Shown here: piece after piece, positions 1 to 6,895 of the stretch
Layout of the letters: every line of letters begins with the position of its first letter
Position numbering within the stretch: position 1 is the stretch's first letter
Assembly (NCBI GenBank): GCA_017999075.1
Contig: JAGOBX010000035.1
Location: 1-14,635 of the forward strand
Reading direction: 5' to 3'
Source of the DNA: JAGOBX01 sp017999075 [NCBI: Candidatus Babelota bacterium]
Lineage (GTDB): Bacteria; JAGOBX01
DNA: 14,635 bases
Notes under the pieces: model-generated
The model's input: the letters and a program-made list of their open reading frames with translations, nothing else
Told to the model about the DNA's origin: nothing
The model's database searches: none
Translations under genes and position numbers: made by a program

Positions 1-144
1 AATCAAATATGAAACTATAATAATTATTGTATATTTCACTAAAATAAGATTTAAAAATGATAAATGAAATAAAATTGTTATTATTTATTTTGCCCAATAA
101 GCACCAATTTTAAAATTGACACTTACTGGACATTTAAAATTTTT

Positions 145-170
145 GAAACACTTATTTTTATAAGTATTTC
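145..170 (-). terminator. 3' hairpin after the small basic peptide gene
   Basis: Read on the minus strand, this is an 11-bp stem closed by an AAAA loop, with a single U·G wobble. It lies 14 nt after the stop of the small basic peptide gene. On the plus strand the wobble becomes a C·A mismatch, so the fold favours minus-strand RNA. No clean U-tract follows; the next bases are AAAAATTTT. It may therefore be a weak or factor-assisted terminator, or an RNA-stabilising 3' end. Beyond it, bases 105-118 are a perfect AT-rich palindrome (CAATTTTAAAATTG). I see no gene in 1-184. Confidence 0.45.
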
Positions 171-184
171 AATATGATTTTTTA

Positions 185-283
185 TTAATTCCCTTTTTTA
201 GCTTTTTTTTCTGCTCTTCTTTCTTTTAAAGATTTTTGAGGAGCTTTTTTAGTTTCTTTTTTTCCTTTATCCTTAGCCGCCAT
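185..283 (-). CDS. Small very basic peptide, 32 aa, unknown function
   Basis: This short reading frame encodes 32 residues, about half of them Lys or Arg. It begins MAAKDKGKKETKK and ends near KERRAEKKAKKGN. It has no hydrophobic segment and would be a soluble, highly positive, probably disordered or single-helix peptide; the stretch from about residue 18 could form a charged helix. The case for a real gene is the perfect AGGAGG ribosome binding site 11 nt before the ATG, the best in the window, together with a good upstream promoter match and a hairpin just after the stop. It lies 150 nt beyond rmuC on the same strand, so it could be the last gene of that operon or independent. Function is not recognisable; nucleic-acid or ribosome binding would suit the charge but is only inference. 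Confidence 0.65.
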   Translation of the reverse strand: MAAKDKGKKETKKAPQKSLKERRAEKKAKKGN

Positions 284-294
284 ATAAAATCAAT

Positions 295-300
295 CCTCCT
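295..300 (-). promoter_or_regulatory. Perfect Shine-Dalgarno for the small basic peptide
   Basis: On the minus strand the sequence is AGGAGG, followed by 11 nt and ATG at 283-281. Most other genes here have weak or no visible Shine-Dalgarno, so this full match supports strong translation of the 32-residue peptide and fixes its start. Confidence 0.7.
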
Positions 301-308
301 TATTTTAT

Positions 309-350
309 AAAATATAAAAATGTATTTCTATGAGTAGCATTTTATATTTT
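309..350. repeat. AT-rich inverted repeat upstream of the small peptide gene
   Basis: Arms at 309-322 and 338-350 are complementary over 13 bp with one bulged base, around a 15-nt centre. The right arm overlaps the -10 element of the putative promoter and the left arm would lie in the leader RNA. It could be an operator or a leader hairpin, but such AT-only dyads arise easily at this base composition. Confidence 0.35.
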
Positions 351-367
351 ATTAAGATAAAAATCAA
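339..367 (-). promoter_or_regulatory. Putative sigma-70 promoter for the small basic peptide
   Basis: On the minus strand TTGATT (367-362) and TAAAAT (344-339) are separated by exactly 17 bp. Transcription would start near 332, giving a leader of about 50 nt before the ATG at 283. The match is good, but chance matches are frequent in DNA this AT-rich. Confidence 0.45.
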
Positions 368-433
368 TAATAAAAATTCGGTATTTATATAATTGCTCAT
401 AATAAAAAAGTATTGTATTTAAATTTATTATTT

Positions 434-1939
434 TTATTCTTCAGCAGTTTCTACATCATTAAGTTCCGGCAAAATAAGTTTTGCGTCAGATTCATTTAAA
501 GCTTCAACGCTTTTTAATTTTCTCTGTATCGCTCTTGTACGTTTCCCCATCACATCGTCTAACTGGCTCAATCCTGTCTGTATATTGTTTTGAGCTTTTT
601 CCATTAAGCCTCCAAATACTTCAAATTCTTTTTTTACAGCGCCTAATATCCGCCAAACTTCACTGCTTCTTTTCTGAATAGCCAATGTTTTAAAACCCAT
701 TTGCAAACTATTAAGAAGAGCTCCGAATGTAGTAGGTCCTGTTATAATAATTTTAAAAGTTTTTTGTAATTCTTCCAACAAACTTGCTTTTCTGACTACT
801 TCCGCATATATACCTTCAAATGGCAAAAACATAATTCCAAAATCTGTTGTGTTTGGTGGATCAATATATTTTTCATTAATATCTTTAGCCATCTTTTTTA
901 TTGTATTTTCCAAATTTTTCTGACATTGTTCTATTTGAATAACATCTCCAGTGTCATAAGCAGTCTGTAATTGTTCATACATATCCTTGGGAAACTTTGC
1001 ATCAACAGGCAGCCATACCTGCCCGTCATTATCATCTCTGCCCGGAAGCTTAATTGCAAATTCCACCAAATCATTGCTGCTTGCTTTTGTTTTTACATTT
1101 GCCTGATACTGACATGGAGATAAAACTTGTTCAAGCAGCATAGCCAATTGAACCTCTCCTATTCCTCCTCTCATTTTGACATTACTTAATACTTTTTTTA
1201 AACCTCCTACATCCTGCGCCAGTATCTGCATTTCTCCAAGCCCTTTTTGCACTTCAATTAATTGTCTTCCAACAGTTTCAAAACTTTGCCCTAATCTTTC
1301 ACTTAGAGTTTTTTCCAATTTTTCTTCAACAGTTGTACGAATTTTTTCCAATCTAACTTCTGTTAGTTTGGTTAACTCATTTTGCCTGGTATCCATTTGC
1401 CTGAATTTTTCCTGCTGCAAATCATTAAATGATTTAATGCTGCCGTCAAAAGTTTCTTTGAATTCTTTCAAAGATTGCGCCAGCGAATCACGCATAAACT
1501 TGTTATCTTCTCTTGATTGATTACTTATTCTATCAAGTCTCTGAACATTTGAATTCGAAAAATCAATAATATTTTTTGTTAATTCTTCACGATTAGATTT
1601 ATTATTTTCATTTAACGAAAAATTTAACTGATTCATCTTATCAGCTAAAGTCTTTTCAATTTCTTTGAGAGCATTCATGCTTTGTTCGGCAAATGTTTTT
1701 AAAGTAGCATTGAGTTCTATACGGTTTTCTTTGGCAATAGATGCATTTTCATCTCTATTCTGTTTAAAATCATTTTTTAAATTTGATTCAATTTTATTAA
1801 GAACAATTTGAATTTCAGAAATTTTAGCATTTATTGAGACAAAATCATTCACTACTTTAAATTTATTAACAAATATTAATAATACCGCAATGATTATTAT
1901 AATCATTACTGCAGACATTATAATAAACGCTGTTTCCAT
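434..1939 (-). CDS. rmuC: DNA recombination protein RmuC
   Basis: RmuC-family protein, 501 aa. Residues about 4-24 form an N-terminal membrane anchor. A long coiled coil (about 30-245) rich in Lys, Glu, Asn and Gln follows, then the conserved RmuC domain (about 250-450). Visible family hallmarks are the MRGGIGE motif with E262, the LPVDAKFP block with D313 and K315 (nuclease-like D-x-K), and the later MFLPFEGIYAEV and ITGPTTFGALL blocks. RmuC limits DNA inversions at short inverted repeats in E. coli; its biochemical activity is inferred from a nuclease-like fold. The start is supported by GGAG 6 nt before the ATG. The upstream exoribonuclease gene ends 16 nt away, so the two are probably co-transcribed. 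Length is normal for the family and no defect is visible. Confidence 0.95.
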   Translation of the reverse strand: METAFIIMSAVMIIIIIAVLLIFVNKFKVVNDFVSINAKISEIQIVLNKIESNLKNDFKQNRDENASIAKENRIELNATLKTFAEQSMNALKEIEKTLADKMNQLNFSLNENNKSNREELTKNIIDFSNSNVQRLDRISNQSREDNKFMRDSLAQSLKEFKETFDGSIKSFNDLQQEKFRQMDTRQNELTKLTEVRLEKIRTTVEEKLEKTLSERLGQSFETVGRQLIEVQKGLGEMQILAQDVGGLKKVLSNVKMRGGIGEVQLAMLLEQVLSPCQYQANVKTKASSNDLVEFAIKLPGRDDNDGQVWLPVDAKFPKDMYEQLQTAYDTGDVIQIEQCQKNLENTIKKMAKDINEKYIDPPNTTDFGIMFLPFEGIYAEVVRKASLLEELQKTFKIIITGPTTFGALLNSLQMGFKTLAIQKRSSEVWRILGAVKKEFEVFGGLMEKAQNNIQTGLSQLDDVMGKRTRAIQRKLKSVEALNESDAKLILPELNDVETAEE

Positions 1940-1955
1940 TATTTTCTCCGTTTAA

Positions 1956-3956
1956 TTATAATTTTAATCTTAATTTATTTTTTTCAGGATAAATTTCATC
2001 AATAAAAATTTGAACTTTATGGCCCGGTTCAAACTGTTTTGAAGTTGACAAAAAACCTGTAACAAGATAATCTTCTAATTCTACAAAATATCCTGCAGGA
2101 ATTTTTTTTATAACTATACCATTAAATAATTCATTCATCTGATATCTTTTCAAATATTCAAAAATCCATTGGGTTTTAACATTGCTCTGCAGCATCTTAA
2201 TTTTATTTATTTTTTTTTCAATATCAATAAACATAGTGAGCATTTCAGAATGATCGTAATTCATTAGTTTGTTTTCAAAAAAACCTGAAAGCTGCCTTAT
2301 TATAAGAAAATCATTATATCTCCTTACAGGAGAAGTATACTGAGTGTATCCGTCCAATCCTATTGTTGAATGAGGCATACGATACATACCATATTTCGAT
2401 GAAGGATATTTAGTTAACAATTTTCGAAATAATACAGGATTATATTCGCTAAAAACTCGTTCTTCCGGCAATATATCATAAAAAGGGGCATCCTGCATTC
2501 TGTAAATTATAGGTATATTGTTATCGTCACAAAATTTTGACATCAAATGATTAGCAAATATCATCAATTCCGCTATTATCAGTTTGGAAGGAGAATCTTT
2601 ATTGATTTTTGTTACCGTAATTTCATTACCATATAAACGTACTTCAACTTCTGGTTTGTTAAATATGACTGCTCCATTCCTAATTCTTTCATTTCGTAAT
2701 GAATCTGTAATTTTTTTAAGAATGCAAAATTGAGCACTTATCTGATTTTCATTTTTTTTTTCATTCATTATCGTATCTACTTCAGAATAACTCAATTTTT
2801 TAGAAACTCTGATTACTCCAGGATATACCGAATACGAAATAATTCCGAATGATTTATCAAACCTAATTTCCATTGTTACAACAGGTTTATCAGTTTGTTC
2901 AATAAGACTCGACAATCCTGCAGATAATTCCAGCGGAAACATTGGTATTACCTTGTGCGGCAAATAAATATTCATAACTCTGTTAATTGCTTCGTTGTCA
3001 ATAAAACCGCCTTTATCAACATATACTGATGGATCTGAAATATATACAAATATACTATATCCAGACTCAGTTTCTTCGATAGAAACAGCATCGTCAATTA
3101 TCATCGTAGATTTATCGTCAACAGTAAAAATATTCTTATCTTTAATTAAAGTTCTTCCTGTAAAATCATCAAATTCCCGCAATTTAATTACTGCTGATTT
3201 CACATCATCAGAAAATTCTTCGGTTATTCCGGCAACTAATGTAATGGGATCTGCTTCAGGCGATATACGATTCGCCCGGAATAAAATATCATATATATTT
3301 TTTCTTATATCATTTTTTTGAGGATCGATGATTTCCGAAAACATTTTTATTATTTTATCATGGTTATTACAAAATAAAAAATTCTCAAAACTTTTAAATA
3401 TAATTTCATAATCACCTGATTTTTCAATTTCTTCTTCCTCATCCAATGAAATAAGCTTTTTAAGCAAACCAAGATTTTTTTTATTTTCCTCATCATTTTT
3501 TTCTTTTTCAATATTTTTCTGAATTTGCGAAACAACTTCTTCTTCTGTTTTCGGTCTAAATTTAAAATTGATTTGTTTAAAATAAATCGGCGATTCTTTT
3601 AATGTTCTGAATACCGATGATATATTGATATAAGAATTATCTGCAAAATTAAGGGAACTTAAATCCTGAACAGAATACTCAACCGGTTCATTTTTTATTG
3701 TTTCCCACAACAAACATATATCAATTGTTTTTGAAAGTTCTGAAACTTTTGCAATATATTTCCTGTAAAATTCGGCGAACTCAGATTCTTTGACATCTAT
3801 AGAAATTTCCTGAATAATGTTTTTTCCGGAAACAGATTCATTTTTTCCTGTACCGGTAATAACCTTATATTTTTGATTTTTTTTATCCTGAGTCTGGATT
3901 GTATTAAGCACTAACCCGAGTTTTACCGTATTTCCGTCAATATATTCTATCAGCAT
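1956..3956 (-). CDS. RNase II/R-family (RNB domain) 3'-5' exoribonuclease
   Basis: RNB-family exoribonuclease that would degrade RNA from the 3' end in the cytoplasm. From the ATG at 3956 it has 666 aa. The N-terminal part (about 1-270) lacks a recognisable cold-shock tandem and holds an acidic, Lys/Glu-rich stretch. The RNB domain (about 275-580) contains VDDKSTMIIDDA, the YRMQDAP block and YTQYTSPVRRY. A C-terminal S1 domain (about 605-666) closes the protein. In the metal-binding motif, E. coli RNase II D201, D209 and D210 correspond to D280, D288 and D289, but the position of D207 is I286. A TTG at 3968 would add four residues; the ATG is preferred because GGCGGG precedes it and family similarity begins there. 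It sits in an operon-like row with rmuC (16 nt downstream). The domain order is closer to the shorter RNB proteins than to full RNase R. Confidence 0.9.
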   Translation of the reverse strand: MLIEYIDGNTVKLGLVLNTIQTQDKKNQKYKVITGTGKNESVSGKNIIQEISIDVKESEFAEFYRKYIAKVSELSKTIDICLLWETIKNEPVEYSVQDLSSLNFADNSYINISSVFRTLKESPIYFKQINFKFRPKTEEEVVSQIQKNIEKEKNDEENKKNLGLLKKLISLDEEEEIEKSGDYEIIFKSFENFLFCNNHDKIIKMFSEIIDPQKNDIRKNIYDILFRANRISPEADPITLVAGITEEFSDDVKSAVIKLREFDDFTGRTLIKDKNIFTVDDKSTMIIDDAVSIEETESGYSIFVYISDPSVYVDKGGFIDNEAINRVMNIYLPHKVIPMFPLELSAGLSSLIEQTDKPVVTMEIRFDKSFGIISYSVYPGVIRVSKKLSYSEVDTIMNEKKNENQISAQFCILKKITDSLRNERIRNGAVIFNKPEVEVRLYGNEITVTKINKDSPSKLIIAELMIFANHLMSKFCDDNNIPIIYRMQDAPFYDILPEERVFSEYNPVLFRKLLTKYPSSKYGMYRMPHSTIGLDGYTQYTSPVRRYNDFLIIRQLSGFFENKLMNYDHSEMLTMFIDIEKKINKIKMLQSNVKTQWIFEYLKRYQMNELFNGIVIKKIPAGYFVELEDYLVTGFLSTSKQFEPGHKVQIFIDEIYPEKNKLRLKL

Positions 3957-4003
3957 ATTTCCCGCCAAATTATAAAAAATATGAGTTAGTTAAAATATTT
4001 AAA

Positions 4004-4885
4004 TTAATTTTGCAGCCTGATTTTTAAAGCTGTCCAGAGTTTGAACCAAAAAGAAAGTGAAACTCTTCCTGTTAAAAGAGATGAATAATCATTACCTATT
4101 TTTTTCAATAATTCAAAATAAATTGATTTGATAATTTCCAATGTAAATAAATATTTTTTTTGTGTACAAGTTATATACTTATCACATTCAAAATAATAAT
4201 TTTCGGCAGTTTTATCTATAAAAACAAATAATTCTTTAAGTTCTGTTATTTTCCCATCATTTATAAATTTTTCATATTTTTCATTTGTCAATCCGAATTG
4301 TGCCAGCCATTCCGCAGGGATATATCTTCTGTTCTTGTTTTTATCTTCCTTTACATCTCTTAAAATATTTGTAAGCTGTAACGCCAATCCGAGATTTTCT
4401 GCGTATTTAAACAAATCCTGAGTCCGTTCATTTTCAGGAACAAACAATTCTATGCATACATATGCAACACGGCTTGCAACTTTGAAGCAATAATCATATA
4501 ATTCGTTAAAACCATCATAATGTGTTTTATATAAATCAGTTCTGACTCCTATTACAATATCATATAAATATTCTTTTGATAATCTGTATTCTTTTATTAT
4601 ATACTGAAGAGAAGTGAACATTTCATGATTAACTTTATTTTCGGAATAACATAACTCAAACAGTTTATCAAACTCAATAAACTGTTTTTTTTTAGTTTCA
4701 GCATCATTATTTTCATCATCTGCAATATCGTCTGCTATTCTGCAAAATGCATATACAGTATATATTGCCGAGCGCAGATGTTTTGGAAGAAATAAAAATG
4801 AAAAATAAAAATTTTTAGCATTTGAATAAGTTAATTTGCGGCAGTATTCGAATGATTCTTCTAAAGTATAATTTTTGTTATTCAT
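4004..4885 (-). CDS. Squalene/phytoene synthase family protein
   Basis: Head-to-head prenyl synthase, 293 aa. It would join two farnesyl or geranylgeranyl diphosphates through a cyclopropyl intermediate to make squalene, presqualene diphosphate or phytoene. Both Asp-rich Mg-diphosphate motifs are present: DDIAD at 52-56 and DVKED at 177-181, inside LQLTNILRDVKED. The GVRTDL block (113-118) and RRYIP (186-190) also fit. The length is typical, and the protein is soluble or membrane-associated. The phrase ASRVAYVCIELF resembles presqualene-diphosphate synthases (HpnD-like), but CrtB-like phytoene synthase cannot be excluded. No partner gene (HpnC, HpnE, desaturase or cyclase) is in the window. 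It lies 17 nt after apbE and 47 nt before the exoribonuclease gene. The family call is secure; the exact product is open. Confidence 0.9.
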   Translation of the reverse strand: MNNKNYTLEESFEYCRKLTYSNAKNFYFSFLFLPKHLRSAIYTVYAFCRIADDIADDENNDAETKKKQFIEFDKLFELCYSENKVNHEMFTSLQYIIKEYRLSKEYLYDIVIGVRTDLYKTHYDGFNELYDYCFKVASRVAYVCIELFVPENERTQDLFKYAENLGLALQLTNILRDVKEDKNKNRRYIPAEWLAQFGLTNEKYEKFINDGKITELKELFVFIDKTAENYYFECDKYITCTQKKYLFTLEIIKSIYFELLKKIGNDYSSLLTGRVSLSFWFKLWTALKIRLQN

Positions 4886-4902
4886 ATTCTAAATTATTTC
4901 AA

Positions 4903-5907
4903 TCAGATTTTTTTAGAATTAAAATATTCTTCAAGTCTATCATTTTCTTTATTTTTCACATAAATAATCATATCCGGATGAATTTCCAATATTTTTTTTA
5001 TCAATGTTTTATATTCAGTTTCAGAAGCTATAACTGCCGTAGCTATAATATCAGATATCAATGCAGTATCATAAACTACAGTCGCGCTCCTTAAAAAATC
5101 AGAATTTTTTCCTGTTTTAGGATTGAAAATATGACAATAATATTTATTTTCGAAAAATACATATCTCTGATAATCTCCTGAAGTGGCTGCATTTTTATCG
5201 TATAAATTAAGGATTTTTAAATAATTTTCAGTATTATCAGGATCCTGAATAGCTATATTCCAATTTTCTGTTTTATTTTTTTTCCCCACCACAAAAACAT
5301 CTCCGCCTGCATTTATTACTGCCCCTGAAATATTATTATTTTTTAATATTTCCACAGCTCTGTCAATAGCATACCCTTTAGCAATTCCGCCTAAATCTAT
5401 TTTTATAAATTTATTTTTAAACCCTATTGTTCCGCTGTCAAAAAAAATATTTGACGTCCCCACATATTTAAAATTTTCTTCTGATTTTTTCAATGAATTT
5501 AACACATTTGAATCTTCCGACAAATTAAAATCCCAGAATTGTCCTATTGTAAAAACAGTAATATCAAAATATCCTTCGGTTATCTTATTGTATTCAAAAC
5601 TTTTTTTTAATATAAACTCTTCTTCTTTATCTATTTTCACAATGTCTGTATTTCTATTATTTATCTTATAAACAACACTTGATTCTATGGATTTACTGAA
5701 TTTGTTTTCTATTCTTTTGAATTCTTCGAATACTGAATTTATTATATTATTTGCTTGCGGAGATTCAGGTATTCTGATAGATATTATGGTATCCATCAAC
5801 AATTCTTCACGCATAACATAATCCAAATCATCGGCATTTTTCCCTTTTGAACAGGAAAATATAAACAAAACAATCGGCAACAAATAAAAAAAATTACCTA
5901 TACGCAT
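4903..5907 (-). CDS. apbE: FAD:protein FMN transferase ApbE, predicted lipoprotein
   Basis: Flavin transferase, 334 aa, which attaches FMN covalently to Thr or Ser of partner proteins such as NqrB/NqrC, RnfD/RnfG and other FMN-bind proteins, using FAD and Mg. A hydrophobic signal ends in a lipobox with C19 (FIFSC), so the enzyme should be anchored outside the cytoplasmic membrane. Family motifs visible are DLGGIAKGYAID (about 171-182), NAGGDVFVVG, TSGDYQRY (about 241-248), HIFNPKTGK and the metal-binding SDIIATA segment (about 284-290). Length is normal. The gene starts 10 nt after the era stop with no clear Shine-Dalgarno, suggesting translational coupling. No flavinylated substrate gene is in the window, so its partner, likely an Rnf/Nqr-type or FMN-bind protein, must be elsewhere. 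Confidence 0.93.
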   Translation of the reverse strand: MRIGNFFYLLPIVLFIFSCSKGKNADDLDYVMREELLMDTIISIRIPESPQANNIINSVFEEFKRIENKFSKSIESSVVYKINNRNTDIVKIDKEEEFILKKSFEYNKITEGYFDITVFTIGQFWDFNLSEDSNVLNSLKKSEENFKYVGTSNIFFDSGTIGFKNKFIKIDLGGIAKGYAIDRAVEILKNNNISGAVINAGGDVFVVGKKNKTENWNIAIQDPDNTENYLKILNLYDKNAATSGDYQRYVFFENKYYCHIFNPKTGKNSDFLRSATVVYDTALISDIIATAVIASETEYKTLIKKILEIHPDMIIYVKNKENDRLEEYFNSKKI

Positions 5908-5917
5908 AAAAATTAAT

Positions 5918-6835
5918 TTAATATCCTATTTCTTTAAGTTTTGAATCATTATGCCGCCAATTTTCAAGAACCTTTACCTGAATTTCAAGATATGCAGGTC
6001 TGTCTATATATTCTTCAATTTCTTTTCTGCTGATTTCTCCGATTTTTTTCAACATTTGTCCTTTTTTGCCTATAATTATACCTTTTTGAGAATCACGTTC
6101 AACATAAACTATTACTCTTATATAACTTTTATTGTTTTTTTCATTTATTACTTCCGTTTTGCATGTGACAGAATGCGGAATTTCTTCTTTAGTAAGTCCA
6201 ATAATTTTTTCTCTTACAAGTTCAGAAATGTATATAGAATCTGATAAATCACTTTTAATATCAGAATCAAAAAAACGTTCGGAATTTTTCAAATATTTTT
6301 TTATAACATTTATAAGAGTATCCAGATTATATCCGCGTAGAGCAGATACAGGAACTATATCGTCAAATTTATATGTTTCTGAAATCTGTTTTATTATAAC
6401 TATAAGTTCATCTTTTTTTATTTTATCGACTTTATTTAAAACAAGTATTTTCGGAGCCAAAGTTTTTTCAAGGAAATTTATATGTTCAAGAAGTTTATTC
6501 GATATGTTAGTTTTATTTATTGTTTCAAGATCAATTACTATTAACACAGCTGAAACATCAATAAAAGAAGACACAATTTCTTTAATCATATACTTTCCTA
6601 ACTGATGTTTAGTTTTATGTATTCCAGGCGTATCAATCAATACTATCTGTGAATCAGAATCATTGAATATTCCTCTAATCTGAAACCTGGTAGTTTGGGG
6701 TTTCGGAGAAGTTATCGCAATTTTTTCTCCGAGTATTTTATTCATCAATGTAGATTTTCCTGCGTTTGGAAGTCCGGTTATTGAAACAAAACCGGATTTA
6801 AATTCAGTTGTATCAGTATTTTTATTTTTTTTCAT
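5918..6835 (-). CDS. era: GTPase Era
   Basis: Ribosome-assembly GTPase, 305 aa, which binds the 3' end of 16S rRNA during maturation of the 30S subunit. G1 is GLPNAGKS (21-28), a variant of the usual GRPNVGKS. G2 lies in KPQTTRFQIRG (45-55), G3 is DTPGIH (68-73), G4 is NKVD (134-137) and G5 is SALRG. The C-terminal KH domain carries GIIIGKKGQMLKKIG and ends with VLENWRHN, as usual for Era. All catalytic motifs are intact. The gene follows glmS after 60 nt that hold a weak hairpin without a U-tract. The start lacks a clear Shine-Dalgarno. It lies 10 nt upstream of apbE and is probably co-transcribed with it. Confidence 0.97.
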   Translation of the reverse strand: MKKNKNTDTTEFKSGFVSITGLPNAGKSTLMNKILGEKIAITSPKPQTTRFQIRGIFNDSDSQIVLIDTPGIHKTKHQLGKYMIKEIVSSFIDVSAVLIVIDLETINKTNISNKLLEHINFLEKTLAPKILVLNKVDKIKKDELIVIIKQISETYKFDDIVPVSALRGYNLDTLINVIKKYLKNSERFFDSDIKSDLSDSIYISELVREKIIGLTKEEIPHSVTCKTEVINEKNNKSYIRVIVYVERDSQKGIIIGKKGQMLKKIGEISRKEIEEYIDRPAYLEIQVKVLENWRHNDSKLKEIGY

Positions 6836-6895
6836 AAATTATAACACGACTTTTAATAATAAGATTTAATGAGCCACAGGCATAAATGTTTATCA

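Noticed and set aside
1176-1520. Plus-strand open frame opposite rmuC
   Set aside because: It is Ser/Leu/Cys-rich, typical of antisense reading of a Glu/Lys-rich gene, has no ribosome binding site and lies wholly within a well-supported gene. The same applies to other frames opposite era, glmS and the 704-aa gene.
6836-6845. Extended -10 element TGTTATAAT on the minus strand just before era
   Set aside because: The TATAAT ends 2 nt before the era ATG and no -35 is found 16-18 bp upstream. Transcription would start inside the first codons, so it cannot serve the full gene and is probably a chance match.
6844-6895. Possible terminator between glmS and era
   Set aside because: The GCCTGTGGC core can form only a short bulged hairpin, and the following bases are not a U-tract. 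The strand and spacing fit continued transcription into era.
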